The notes under the pieces are model-generated. The model ran no database searches. It was not told where the DNA came from and saw only the letters and a list, made by a program, of their open reading frames with translations. Positions 16,843 through 23,032 of a DNA stretch of 23,032 bases are shown in pieces. The translations under genes were made by a program, and so were the position numbers. The DNA comes from DRQF01 sp964559135 (lineage in GTDB: Bacteria; Planctomycetota; GCA-002687715; DRQF01): the NCBI GenBank assembly GCA_964559135.1, contig CAZLGG010000064.1:1-23032 (forward strand), read 5' to 3'. Every line of letters starts with the position of its first letter. Positions within the stretch are counted from its first letter, which is position 1.

Positions 16843-17871
16843 CTATTGGTGACAAAGCAGACAGGTTTGCCCGTTGTCCGGATGAGGAGCGGGCGTATGG
16901 CATTCCCGACACTCTGCCGGGTCATTCGTCATGTGCACGGAATTGCCTGGGCGCGGGGGGGCCAGGTTGTGACTGGGTGCGCTCTCGTGGCATACGACGC
17001 AGCCCTGGTCGGAGAATCCCTCGTTCGGCAGGTGGCAGGACACGCAATGCCGATTGAACGGGTCCCCCCAAGCGCCGCGATGGCTCCTCGGCTCGGTGCG
17101 TTCGTGGCAGAGCACGCAGGAGTCCGTCGTGTGGCAGACGGCGCATTGATCCCGATCGATGGAGGCCGCGGCGGCATGGCCGTGGAGCCTCCAGAGGTTG
17201 TTGTGGCTTCGGGGCTGCTCGGCTTTGTGGCAGGTGTCACAGGTCGATGGCTCGTGGCACAGGCCGCACTGCTTGGGAAGGGGGTCGAGGCCGCCTCGCC
17301 GGGCGATCCGGCCGTGCTCTCGAATCCAGCCGGGGCGGTGGTTCGTCGGAGCGCGATCCCTGCGAATGTCGCGGTGGCAGCTGGCGCACTCGAGGGCCTG
17401 GGGTGCTTCCTGACGGTGGCAAGCCAAGCATTCATCCATGTCGATGCGAGCACCGACGAGGATCTCTTTGGAGGCCGCGACATCGGAGTGACATGCCGTG
17501 CAGTCGCCGTCCTTGTGTTCCACGTGCTTCTTGTGGTCGAAGATCGTCTCTTTCGGCAAGGCCGTCACATGAATCCAGGACCCTTGCCCGTTCTCGTCGA
17601 AGAAGGCCGAGGCCCGCTTCTCCGGCGCGGCCTCACCGTCGATGTCCTCATGACATTCGTTGCAGAAGTCGAGTTCGGGCATGGCGTTGTAGCCAACGTC
17701 ACTCTCCCCGTGGCAGTCCGTGCAGTCGACGCCGCGCTCGAGGTGCCCGGCATGGTCGAACTGCGGTCCGTCCGAACGAGCGGGGCGCTCGTCCGGTGAC
17801 ATGAGTGCCACGCAGGCCGCCAGAAGGACCAGGGAGCTCGCGCAAGTGATGCCTACGATCCAGTATCTCAT
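16843..17871 (-). CDS. Thirteen-heme c-type cytochrome lipoprotein (probable periplasmic partner of the conduit)
   Basis: The 342-residue protein has a lipoprotein signal (LVLLAAC, Cys20) and 13 CXXCH sites, one per about 25 mature residues. The first starts at Cys50 and the last at Cys337. The N-terminal half resembles class III (c7-type) cytochromes: FDHAGHLERGVDCTDCH and FDHKKHVEHKDGDCTACH carry the His ligand pattern typical of that class. The C-terminal half contains an internal repeat in which a pair of heme sites is followed by EPRSH or a similar QPRSH/APSH tail (201-227, 242-268, 276-301). Such a dense chain works as an electron wire. It starts 9 bp after the barrel gene, with GAGAGAG as ribosome binding site, and 85 bp separate it from the octaheme gene. 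The operon context suggests it plugs the barrel from the periplasmic side. Confidence 0.92.
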   Translation of the reverse strand: MRYWIVGITCASSLVLLAACVALMSPDERPARSDGPQFDHAGHLERGVDCTDCHGESDVGYNAMPELDFCNECHEDIDGEAAPEKRASAFFDENGQGSWIHVTALPKETIFDHKKHVEHKDGDCTACHSDVAASKEILVGARIDMDECLACHRQEAPQALECASCHRDIRRDRAPTNHRPGWIREHGRIARRGGLDPLPKQCGLCHEPSTCDTCHKAEQPRSHNNLWRLHGHAAAASIDRDQCAVCHTTDSCVLCHERTEPRSHRGAWGDPFNRHCVSCHLPNEGFSDQGCVVCHESAPSHNLAPPRPGNSVHMTNDPAECRECHTPAPHPDNGQTCLLCHQ

Positions 17872-17880
17872 GGCTCTCTC

Positions 17881-19533
17881 TCAAAAGCTCCAGGTCAAAC
17901 CCAGCAGAACGGAATGGAATGTGCCTTCATCGCCGGTCTCATATTCGTACCGGCCGTCGAATCGAAGATCCTCGGGGAGCTTCCAGCGGATCTTCAGATA
18001 CAACGTCGTGGCGTCTTGGCGTTCGTCGACGGTGAAGAGGTCGTACTTGTAAAGGGAGTAGTAGCTGCCGACGGTGAATCGGAGCGGGTCGCAGGGGCGC
18101 CATACCGTCTCGAACCCCGCGGAGGCCGTCTTGTCGTTGTCGCCGTCCCAATACTCCCCAGTGAGGGAGAGGCTGAGACAATCCGTCGGCCACTTGATGC
18201 TCGAGAGTGTCAGCCAGCCCCGGAAAAACTCCCTGTTGAACGGTGAGTCCTTGGCGTCGTCGATGAGTTGCCGGACCGTGAATCCTCCATCGACGGCGAA
18301 GTTTTCGCTCAGGAGCTTGGAAATCTCCAGATTGAATTGACCGTAAGCGAACGAGTCCCCCAGCACTCCGACGTAGGAGTCGAACACCGTCGTGAACTCC
18401 TTCTCGATGTCGTTTTGGAACCGGTAGGACGCCCGAATCGAGAGGTCGGCTTCGGGGACGTTCCAGTCCAGGCGTAGGGTCGCGTCCCGGGTGTCGCCGT
18501 CGAGAGAATTCCACGTTGCGGAGAGAGAGACGTTGTCCGAGAAGCCCTGTCGGATCGTGACGGACCCGTAGTCGTCCTGCAGCGAGCCCCCATCGACGAA
18601 AGAATCTCCGTCCTCGATGTGGGTATAGCGGAGGCTCACGTCGGTCCTTGAAAAGGGACGGAAACGAATGTCCGCGCCGACGAGCCAATCGCCCGATCGG
18701 TTGCTTTCATAGAGGTATTCAGGCACGCCGCCGAACACCGCGACCCGCATGTTGCCGAGGCCCTGCACGGGTTCGAATTCGATGCGCGCGCCGTCCACGA
18801 GGTAGCTGAACCGCGCGACGACGTTCTGGCGGCCGATCTGAATGCGGCGGATTCCGAGCGATGAAGGAGTCGCCTCGCCCTCCAAGGACACGTAGGCCTC
18901 ATACAGCTTCAGATTCAGAGGATCCCGACCGATGTCGTTCAAGGAGGTGAAGAGGTTGGAACGGTTCTCGTCGCCATCCAGATCCAGGGTTCCGCGTCCG
19001 AAGATGTGGAACCTCACGTCATCCACCCCAGACGTCCCGCCGGTCAGCGAAAGGTAGCCGTAGAGGTCCTCGTCGTTCCGCCCTCCTCGGATACGAGCCC
19101 GGTAACTGAGGGAGATCGAGCCGGAGACATCGTAGCCGTCCGAAGGGGCCTCTTCCGCCACCACCTCTTCGGCGGAGGCGTCCACCGCGCCCTCGCCGGA
19201 GGGCAGGGCTGCCTCTTCCTCCATGACGGCGCGGGCCTCCCGCGCCGGCGCGTCCTCGTTCACTCTCTGGGTGGTGGGAGCCGATGGGGGTGTGGCCTTC
19301 TGCGGAGATTCGGAGGGGGGCGGGGCCGCGGATGTCTCGGTGACAGCGACGTGTCGGGGCGCCGCTCCTTCCTCGCCGGCATCGTCACTGGTGCAGGCGC
19401 CGAACACGGATACAAGGAGCAAGAGACCGCCCACGGTGAGAGCGCGCGGCCATGAGCCATGGCCGGAGAGTGGGCCGATCGATCCCCATGTTTCGTGGGA
19501 CGACCCGGAATCGAGGGGCGTATAGGTCTTCAT
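17881..19533 (-). CDS. Outer-membrane beta-barrel protein with a lipoprotein-like N-terminus (probable porin of the conduit)
   Basis: The 550-residue product ends in alternating amphipathic strands and a C-terminal Phe (VLLGLTWSF), the usual signal for outer-membrane insertion. Residues about 134-550 look like one barrel: many strands of 8-12 residues with aromatic girdles (SGSISLSYRARIRG, NVSLSATWNSLDG, LSLTGEYWDGD). The N-terminus is odd. About 30 polar residues precede a hydrophobic segment and FGAC (Cys47), a possible lipobox, and a Pro/Ala/Glu-rich linker (48-130) precedes the barrel. The only ATG in frame is at 19533, 18 nt after an in-frame TGA, and it has no clear ribosome binding site. 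Being followed at 9 bp by a 13-heme and then an 8-heme lipoprotein, it fits the porin of a porin-cytochrome complex, though it shares no sequence signature I can name with known ones. Confidence 0.82.
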   Translation of the reverse strand: MKTYTPLDSGSSHETWGSIGPLSGHGSWPRALTVGGLLLLVSVFGACTSDDAGEEGAAPRHVAVTETSAAPPPSESPQKATPPSAPTTQRVNEDAPAREARAVMEEEAALPSGEGAVDASAEEVVAEEAPSDGYDVSGSISLSYRARIRGGRNDEDLYGYLSLTGGTSGVDDVRFHIFGRGTLDLDGDENRSNLFTSLNDIGRDPLNLKLYEAYVSLEGEATPSSLGIRRIQIGRQNVVARFSYLVDGARIEFEPVQGLGNMRVAVFGGVPEYLYESNRSGDWLVGADIRFRPFSRTDVSLRYTHIEDGDSFVDGGSLQDDYGSVTIRQGFSDNVSLSATWNSLDGDTRDATLRLDWNVPEADLSIRASYRFQNDIEKEFTTVFDSYVGVLGDSFAYGQFNLEISKLLSENFAVDGGFTVRQLIDDAKDSPFNREFFRGWLTLSSIKWPTDCLSLSLTGEYWDGDNDKTASAGFETVWRPCDPLRFTVGSYYSLYKYDLFTVDERQDATTLYLKIRWKLPEDLRFDGRYEYETGDEGTFHSVLLGLTWSF

Positions 19534-19965
19534 GGTGCGGCGAGTTTGTCAGGGGGAAGTCGTCGGTGGGGACCCGTCCCGCGCCGATTCGAACCCTGTT
19601 CCTGGGCAAGACCCCGCAAAAGCGATGCCGCGTCAAGTCGCCCCATCCGGCGGCGCGTCAACCCGGACGCTGTCGATCCGTACCGCGAGATCGCTACGCG
19701 GAGGAGAAGGCTTCGCGCCTACACTCTGCTGTTTGCCGGTGTGCAGCGAAGGCGTATCGGGGTTCCACCCCCAGGCATCGAACCCTGGGGAAAATCATCC
19801 AATAACGAGGGGCCGATCGGGGAATCCTTGCGACGAATCCGCGCCGTGTCCTCCTGCTCCCTCGACATTCCCGACTTTGGCGGATCTGACCTGTATCGAT
19901 CAGGGGTACGCCATTTGCTCTGCTCCGCAAATCAGGGGCGATCGCGCGCCCAGGAGGATCACACC
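19534..19965. other. Divergent control region between the porin-cytochrome and c554-HAO operons
   Basis: These 432 bp separate two divergent redox operons. I see no gene: open frames on both strands lack ribosome binding sites and recognisable products. Structure includes a 7-bp-stem hairpin at 19769-19790 (CCCCAGG, loop CATCGAAC, CCTGGGG) followed by AAAA. Nearer to the c554 start are a direct repeat of ATCAGGGG (19899 and 19931) and an inverted repeat (19913-19932). I could not identify convincing -35/-10 pairs. A tRNA T-arm-like TTCGAACCC near 19590 is not part of a tRNA. Confidence 0.5.
19899..19938 (+). promoter_or_regulatory. Candidate operator upstream of the c554-HAO operon
   Basis: Two copies of ATCAGGGG begin at 19899 and 19931, 32 bp apart (about three helical turns). 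Between and partly overlapping them is a perfect inverted repeat, ATTTGC (19913-19918), 8 bp, GCAAAT (19927-19932). The set lies 28-67 bp before the c554 start codon, a normal place for a regulator site or leader hairpin. The cognate regulator is unknown. Confidence 0.35.
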
Positions 19966-20619
19966 ATGAAACCCATTGTCTTGCTCTCGCTTCTTCTCGT
20001 CCTCCCCCTTTTCGTGGCGGCCAAGCCGTGGACGGTGGAGCGGACGTCCAAGGTTCCGGCTCTGCCCCCTGACTCCTGTTCGCGGAACGGGGAGGCCAAG
20101 TTCATAGGCGCCAAGAAGTGCAAGAAGTGTCACTTCAAGCAGTGGGCGAGTTGGCGCAAGACGGCCATGGCGAAGGCGTTCGAGACTCTGAAGCCTGGAA
20201 AGGCGACCGACGCCAAGAAGAAATACAAGCTCGACCCGGCCAAGGACTACACGAAGGACCCTAAGTGTCTCGCGTGTCACACGACCGGTTACGGGAAACC
20301 CGGGGGCTATCCCGCCATCGTTCCGGGCAAGGAATGGACCTCGGACGAAGTCATCCGGGCGAAGCGCTTCGAAGGCGTTCAGTGCGAGGATTGCCACGGT
20401 CCGGGCAGTCTGGCCGTCCCCTACAAGGACAAGCATCCCGACTTCAAGCTCGCCAAGCTCATGGAGTTGGGCATCCACCTTCCGGACAAGGCGTCCTGTC
20501 AGCGGTGCCACAACGAAAAGAGTCCTACGCTCACGAAGGACAGTCGACTCGACTTCGAGAATGCGATCAAGGACAAGAAGAAGATCCACAAGCACTCGAA
20601 ACTCAAGCATCCTCATTGA
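19966..20619 (+). CDS. Tetraheme cytochrome c554-like protein
   Basis: The 217-residue secreted protein has a signal peptide (MKPIVLLSLLLVLPLFVAA) and four CXXCH sites at 52-56, 101-105, 140-144 and 178-182. The segment CEDCHGPG and the overall heme number and size match the cytochrome c554 family, which in ammonia oxidisers accepts electrons from hydroxylamine oxidoreductase. It has no membrane anchor of the NapC/NrfH type, so it is probably a soluble periplasmic carrier. It is markedly Lys-rich, especially at 83-100 and in the C-terminal tail, giving a strongly positive surface suited to electrostatic docking. The ATG at 19966 has AGGAGG 9 nt upstream; the frame is open further upstream without meaning. 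The HAO-like gene starts 48 bp downstream and a small hairpin lies between them. Confidence 0.92.
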   Translation: MKPIVLLSLLLVLPLFVAAKPWTVERTSKVPALPPDSCSRNGEAKFIGAKKCKKCHFKQWASWRKTAMAKAFETLKPGKATDAKKKYKLDPAKDYTKDPKCLACHTTGYGKPGGYPAIVPGKEWTSDEVIRAKRFEGVQCEDCHGPGSLAVPYKDKHPDFKLAKLMELGIHLPDKASCQRCHNEKSPTLTKDSRLDFENAIKDKKKIHKHSKLKHPH

Positions 20620-20628
20620 CCGTTGTCT

Positions 20629-20647
20629 GAATCAGTCCTGCTGATTC
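20629..20647 (+). promoter_or_regulatory. Small hairpin between the c554 and HAO genes
   Basis: GAATCAG (20629-20635) and CTGATTC (20641-20647) form a perfect 7-bp inverted repeat with a 5-nt loop, starting 9 nt after the c554 stop. GAGTTTAG follows rather than a U tract, so it may be an mRNA stabiliser or weak attenuator that sets the ratio of the two proteins. Confidence 0.4.
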
Positions 20648-20667
20648 GAGTTTAGAAAGGGTGGACG

Positions 20668-22140
20668 ATGAGCAGGTATGGGAAGAAGTGGATTCAGTGC
20701 CTTGCGATCCTCGGATTCTTGATGTGGTCAGCCGTGGTGGGTGCCCAGATCGAGGAGGGCGCGGGACTTCTGCAATTCAGTGACGAGACGCAAAACTGCG
20801 TCGAATGCCACAGGAAACTCAATCCCGGTCTCTACCAGCAGTGGGGTGACAGCGCCCATTTTCGTGCCGGCGTGGGGTGCTTCGAGTGCCACCAGGCCGA
20901 GGATGACGATCCCGACGTGATGGAGGATCACAACGGCCACACCATCAGCGTCATCGTCAGTCCGAAGGACTGCGCCCGGTGCCATGCCGAGGAGGTGAAG
21001 CAGTTTTCGAGTTCCCACCATGCGAAAGCAGGGCGAATCCTCGGCTCCCTGGACAACGTCCTCGCGGAGGTCGTGGAGGGGAACCGCGGACTCGAGACGA
21101 GCGCGTTCCCGCATGGGGCCTCCGCCGTGGCCGTGAACGGTTGCTGGCAATGCCACGGAACCGAGGTCAAGGTCCTCGAGGGGGGGAAGCTGGACCCTGC
21201 GACCTTCCCCAACAGCGGGATCGGACGGTTGAATCCCGATGGCAGTGAGGGTTCCTGTGCCGCGTGTCACGCGCGCCACTCGTTCTCCGTCGCGGAGGCC
21301 CGCCACCCGGACAGTTGCGGCAAGTGCCACCTCGGGCCGGATCATCCCCAAAAAGAGATCTATGCGGAGTCGAAGCACGGCATCGCTTTCGCCGCCAACA
21401 TCAAGAGGATGAACCTCCATGCCTCGAAATGGATCGTGGGCGAGGACTACTGGGCCGCGCCGACGTGCGCCACGTGCCACATGAGCGCCACGAAGAACCA
21501 ATCCGTGACGCACGACGTGGGAATGAGAATCAGCTGGAACAACCGTCCCGTCGTGAGTGTGCGGCCCGAGCAAGCCGATAAGAAACTCGGGCTCCCCGGG
21601 GCCGACGTGCCCTGGCAGATCCGACGGAAGAACATGAAGGACGTCTGCTCGAATTGCCACAACAAAAACTGGGTCGATGCTTTTTACATCCAGTACGACG
21701 GATTGGTGAAGCTCTACAACGACAAATTCGCCAAGGTCGGTAAGGAACTCATGGCCGCGGCGAAGCCTCTGCGGCATCGTGAGGCCCCGTTTGCGAACAA
21801 AGTGGACTGGGTATGGTTCGAGCTATGGCACCACGAGGGCCGCCGCGCTCGCCATGGAGCCTCGATGATGGCCCCTGACTACACGCACTGGCACGGCATG
21901 TACGATGTGGCCAAGTCGTTCTACACCGAGTTCGTCCCTGAGCTGCTGGAAATGGCCGAGAAGGGGCAGGCTGACCCGGATCCCGCCAAGAAAGCCGCCG
22001 CGGCCAAGCTCCTGCAGACGATCAAGAGCGTCTTCGACGACTCCAATCACCGCTGGGCTGTCGACAAGATGGACCCCACCGAACGCGCCATGCGCGAGAA
22101 GGCCCGCAGGGAGTTCCTGGACCGCTACAAGAGGAACTGA
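20668..22140 (+). CDS. hao: Octaheme hydroxylamine oxidoreductase (HAO)-family cytochrome
   Basis: This 490-residue periplasmic protein has a cleavable signal (to about Ala26) and eight CXXCH sites starting at Cys44, 71, 102, 159, 197, 217, 267 and 327, the HAO family number. CWQCHG at 159-164 is the fourth site, the expected active-site heme. The helical C-terminal part carries WHHEGRRARHGASMM and APDYTHWHGMY (387-412), the most characteristic HAO-family stretch. Tyr405 there is a candidate for the tyrosine that in hydroxylamine- and hydrazine-oxidising members is cross-linked to the active-site heme; I could not verify the alignment. Family members oxidise hydroxylamine or hydrazine, or reduce nitrite or hydroxylamine. 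The neighbouring c554 gene matches the partner seen in ammonia oxidisers, but no ammonia or hydrazine genes are in the window. AAAGGGTGG precedes the ATG at 20668. Confidence 0.93.
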   Translation: MSRYGKKWIQCLAILGFLMWSAVVGAQIEEGAGLLQFSDETQNCVECHRKLNPGLYQQWGDSAHFRAGVGCFECHQAEDDDPDVMEDHNGHTISVIVSPKDCARCHAEEVKQFSSSHHAKAGRILGSLDNVLAEVVEGNRGLETSAFPHGASAVAVNGCWQCHGTEVKVLEGGKLDPATFPNSGIGRLNPDGSEGSCAACHARHSFSVAEARHPDSCGKCHLGPDHPQKEIYAESKHGIAFAANIKRMNLHASKWIVGEDYWAAPTCATCHMSATKNQSVTHDVGMRISWNNRPVVSVRPEQADKKLGLPGADVPWQIRRKNMKDVCSNCHNKNWVDAFYIQYDGLVKLYNDKFAKVGKELMAAAKPLRHREAPFANKVDWVWFELWHHEGRRARHGASMMAPDYTHWHGMYDVAKSFYTEFVPELLEMAEKGQADPDPAKKAAAAKLLQTIKSVFDDSNHRWAVDKMDPTERAMREKARREFLDRYKRN

Positions 22141-22154
22141 TTCTCCGAGGATGA

Positions 22155-22185
22155 GCCGGGGCTTGTGTTACGGCCCGGCCCCGGC
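22155..22185 (+). terminator. Possible terminator hairpin after the HAO gene
   Basis: GCCGGGGC (22155-22162) pairs perfectly with GCCCCGGC (22178-22185) around a 15-nt loop, 14 nt after the HAO stop. AAACATGG follows, so there is no U tract. It resembles the stable U-less hairpin behind thiI. Confidence 0.4.
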
Positions 22186-22213
22186 AAACATGGCGTTGCG
22201 CCACGCAACCCGG

Positions 22214-22225
22214 TCTCCGCGGAGA
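22214..22225 (+). promoter_or_regulatory. Palindrome containing the ribosome binding site of the LEA-type gene
   Basis: TCTCCGCGGAGA is a perfect 12-bp palindrome whose right half, GGAGA, lies 5 nt before the ATG at 22231. It could sequester the ribosome binding site or bind a protein; it is short, so coincidence is possible. Another short inverted repeat (GTTGCG, CCA, CGCAAC) lies at 22195-22209. Confidence 0.35.
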
Positions 22226-22230
22226 AACCC

Positions 22231-23032
22231 ATGTTCCGTTCCCTCACGTCTCTCGTCATCGTCACCACTTTGGCCCTCCTCACCTCCTGTTCCACGCTCA
22301 ACAAAATGATGGACGGAGATCGCCCCACGGCCGCCGTCAAGGGCGTCTCCCTCCAGGGACTCAGCCTCGACGGAGCGGATCTCGTTTTCGATGTGGAGAT
22401 CGGAAACCCCTATGACGTGCCTCTCCCGTTGCTGGGGATCGACTACGAGCTCGCCCATGCCACGAAGAATTTTCTGAGCGGCCGATCGGACGAGGGAGGG
22501 ACCATTCCGGCCCGCAGGAGCCGAACCATTCCCCTGAAGACCCACGTCCAGTTCGCCTCCCTGGTCGCCCTCGCTTCCGACGTCAGGCCCGGTTCGGTCG
22601 TCGACTATGTGGCGGACATCGGCTTGACCGTCGATGCCCCCGTCCTCGGCCAGCTTCGACTGCCTCTCCAAAAGCAAGGCGAAGTGCCGATCCCGAACGT
22701 TCCTAGGATCTCCGTCGACGGAATCCAGTGGAAGGAGCTTTCCCTCACCCGAGCGGCCGCTGCGATGAATCTGTCCATCGAGAACACGAACGACTTTCCC
22801 ATTGATCTCCAAGATCTGCTTTACCAGTTGAAGCTCGGAGGCATGTCCGTCGCGGAAAGTCGTGTGACGGAAGGAGTCAAGTTCGGGAAGGGCGAGCGTC
22901 AGTCCATGCAGATCAATTTCGGCCTGAAGCCGTCGGACTTGGGACTTGCGGCTTTCCGGATGCTCACGGGCTCGGGCGCAGGTTACGAGCTGACGGGCGA
23001 CATGGGGCTGGACACGCCTTTCGGCCCCTTGA
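22231..23032 (+). CDS. LEA type 2 (LEA14/WHy domain) lipoprotein, partial
   Basis: An open frame of 267 codons runs from the ATG at 22231 off the right edge without a stop. The product starts with a lipoprotein signal (MFRSLTSLVIVTTLALLTSC, Cys20 lipidated). Two copies of a WHy/LEA14-like unit follow: one at about residues 38-150 with FDVEIGNPYDVPLPLLGIDY, the second at about 160-267 with LSIENTNDFPIDLQDLLYQL. The NP/NT-N-(D/F)-P-pattern strands are typical of this immunoglobulin-like fold, linked in other organisms to desiccation or stress tolerance; the role of bacterial lipoproteins of this type is unclear. The ribosome binding site GGAGA is inside a palindrome. A hairpin behind the HAO gene suggests a separate transcript. 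Confidence 0.8.
   Translation, partial: MFRSLTSLVIVTTLALLTSCSTLNKMMDGDRPTAAVKGVSLQGLSLDGADLVFDVEIGNPYDVPLPLLGIDYELAHATKNFLSGRSDEGGTIPARRSRTIPLKTHVQFASLVALASDVRPGSVVDYVADIGLTVDAPVLGQLRLPLQKQGEVPIPNVPRISVDGIQWKELSLTRAAAAMNLSIENTNDFPIDLQDLLYQLKLGGMSVAESRVTEGVKFGKGERQSMQINFGLKPSDLGLAAFRMLTGSGAGYELTGDMGLDTPFGPL

Noticed and set aside
19580..19600. TTCGAACCC near 19590 resembling a tRNA T-loop on the minus strand
   Set aside because: The flanking 5-nt stems do not pair (only two of five positions match), and no D-arm or anticodon arm is visible.
19769..19790. CCCCAGG-CATCGAAC-CCTGGGG as a T-arm of a tRNA or tmRNA
   Set aside because: The stem is 7 bp and the loop 8 nt, and no acceptor stem, anticodon arm or CCA end can be built around it. 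It is kept only as an unexplained hairpin.

Overview
The window is a G+C-rich stretch of chromosome from a Gram-negative bacterium. It carries four probable lipoproteins, an RND tripartite efflux operon, an outer-membrane beta-barrel and four multiheme c-type cytochromes, so the cell has an outer membrane and a cytochrome c maturation system (not encoded here). TGA is a normal stop for most genes. The phylum cannot be fixed from this sequence; Planctomycetota, Acidobacteriota and the former deltaproteobacterial lineages all fit the gene content. No rRNA, tRNA, CRISPR, insertion sequence or phage gene was found.

Left part (1-8.7 kb): the edge of an unidentified Pro/Arg-rich gene and a primary-type sigma-70 factor read leftward. 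A divergent thiI follows (tRNA 4-thiouridine/thiamine sulfurtransferase), closed by a strong hairpin. Next come tryptophan 2,3-dioxygenase (leftward) and, divergently, an M49 dipeptidyl-peptidase III lipoprotein with a membrane-anchored SRPBCC protein in the same operon. A leftward gene for a secreted ThuA-like protein is interrupted by one in-frame TGA. The frame continues intact for 278 codons after it, and a SECIS-like hairpin lies 23 nt downstream, so this is either a candidate selenoprotein with a U-x-C motif or a very young nonsense mutation.

Middle (8.8-14.5 kb): a compact rightward operon encodes an outer-membrane factor, a membrane-fusion adaptor and an RND (HAE1-like) inner-membrane pump. 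The genes are joined by a 4-base overlap and by a GTG start just after a stop.

Right part (14.5-22.1 kb) is the most interesting region. Leftward lie a beta-barrel protein, a 13-heme lipoprotein cytochrome and an 8-heme lipoprotein cytochrome, the gene set of a porin-cytochrome conduit that carries electrons across the outer membrane. Divergently, and sharing a 432-bp intergenic region, lie a tetraheme cytochrome c554-like protein and an octaheme hydroxylamine-oxidoreductase (HAO)-family enzyme. Together these five genes encode 33 heme sites in about 7.5 kb. The layout suggests that a periplasmic nitrogen-compound redox enzyme exchanges electrons through c554 with an extracellular electron-transfer conduit; this link is inference. 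A LEA14/WHy-domain lipoprotein gene follows and runs off the right edge.
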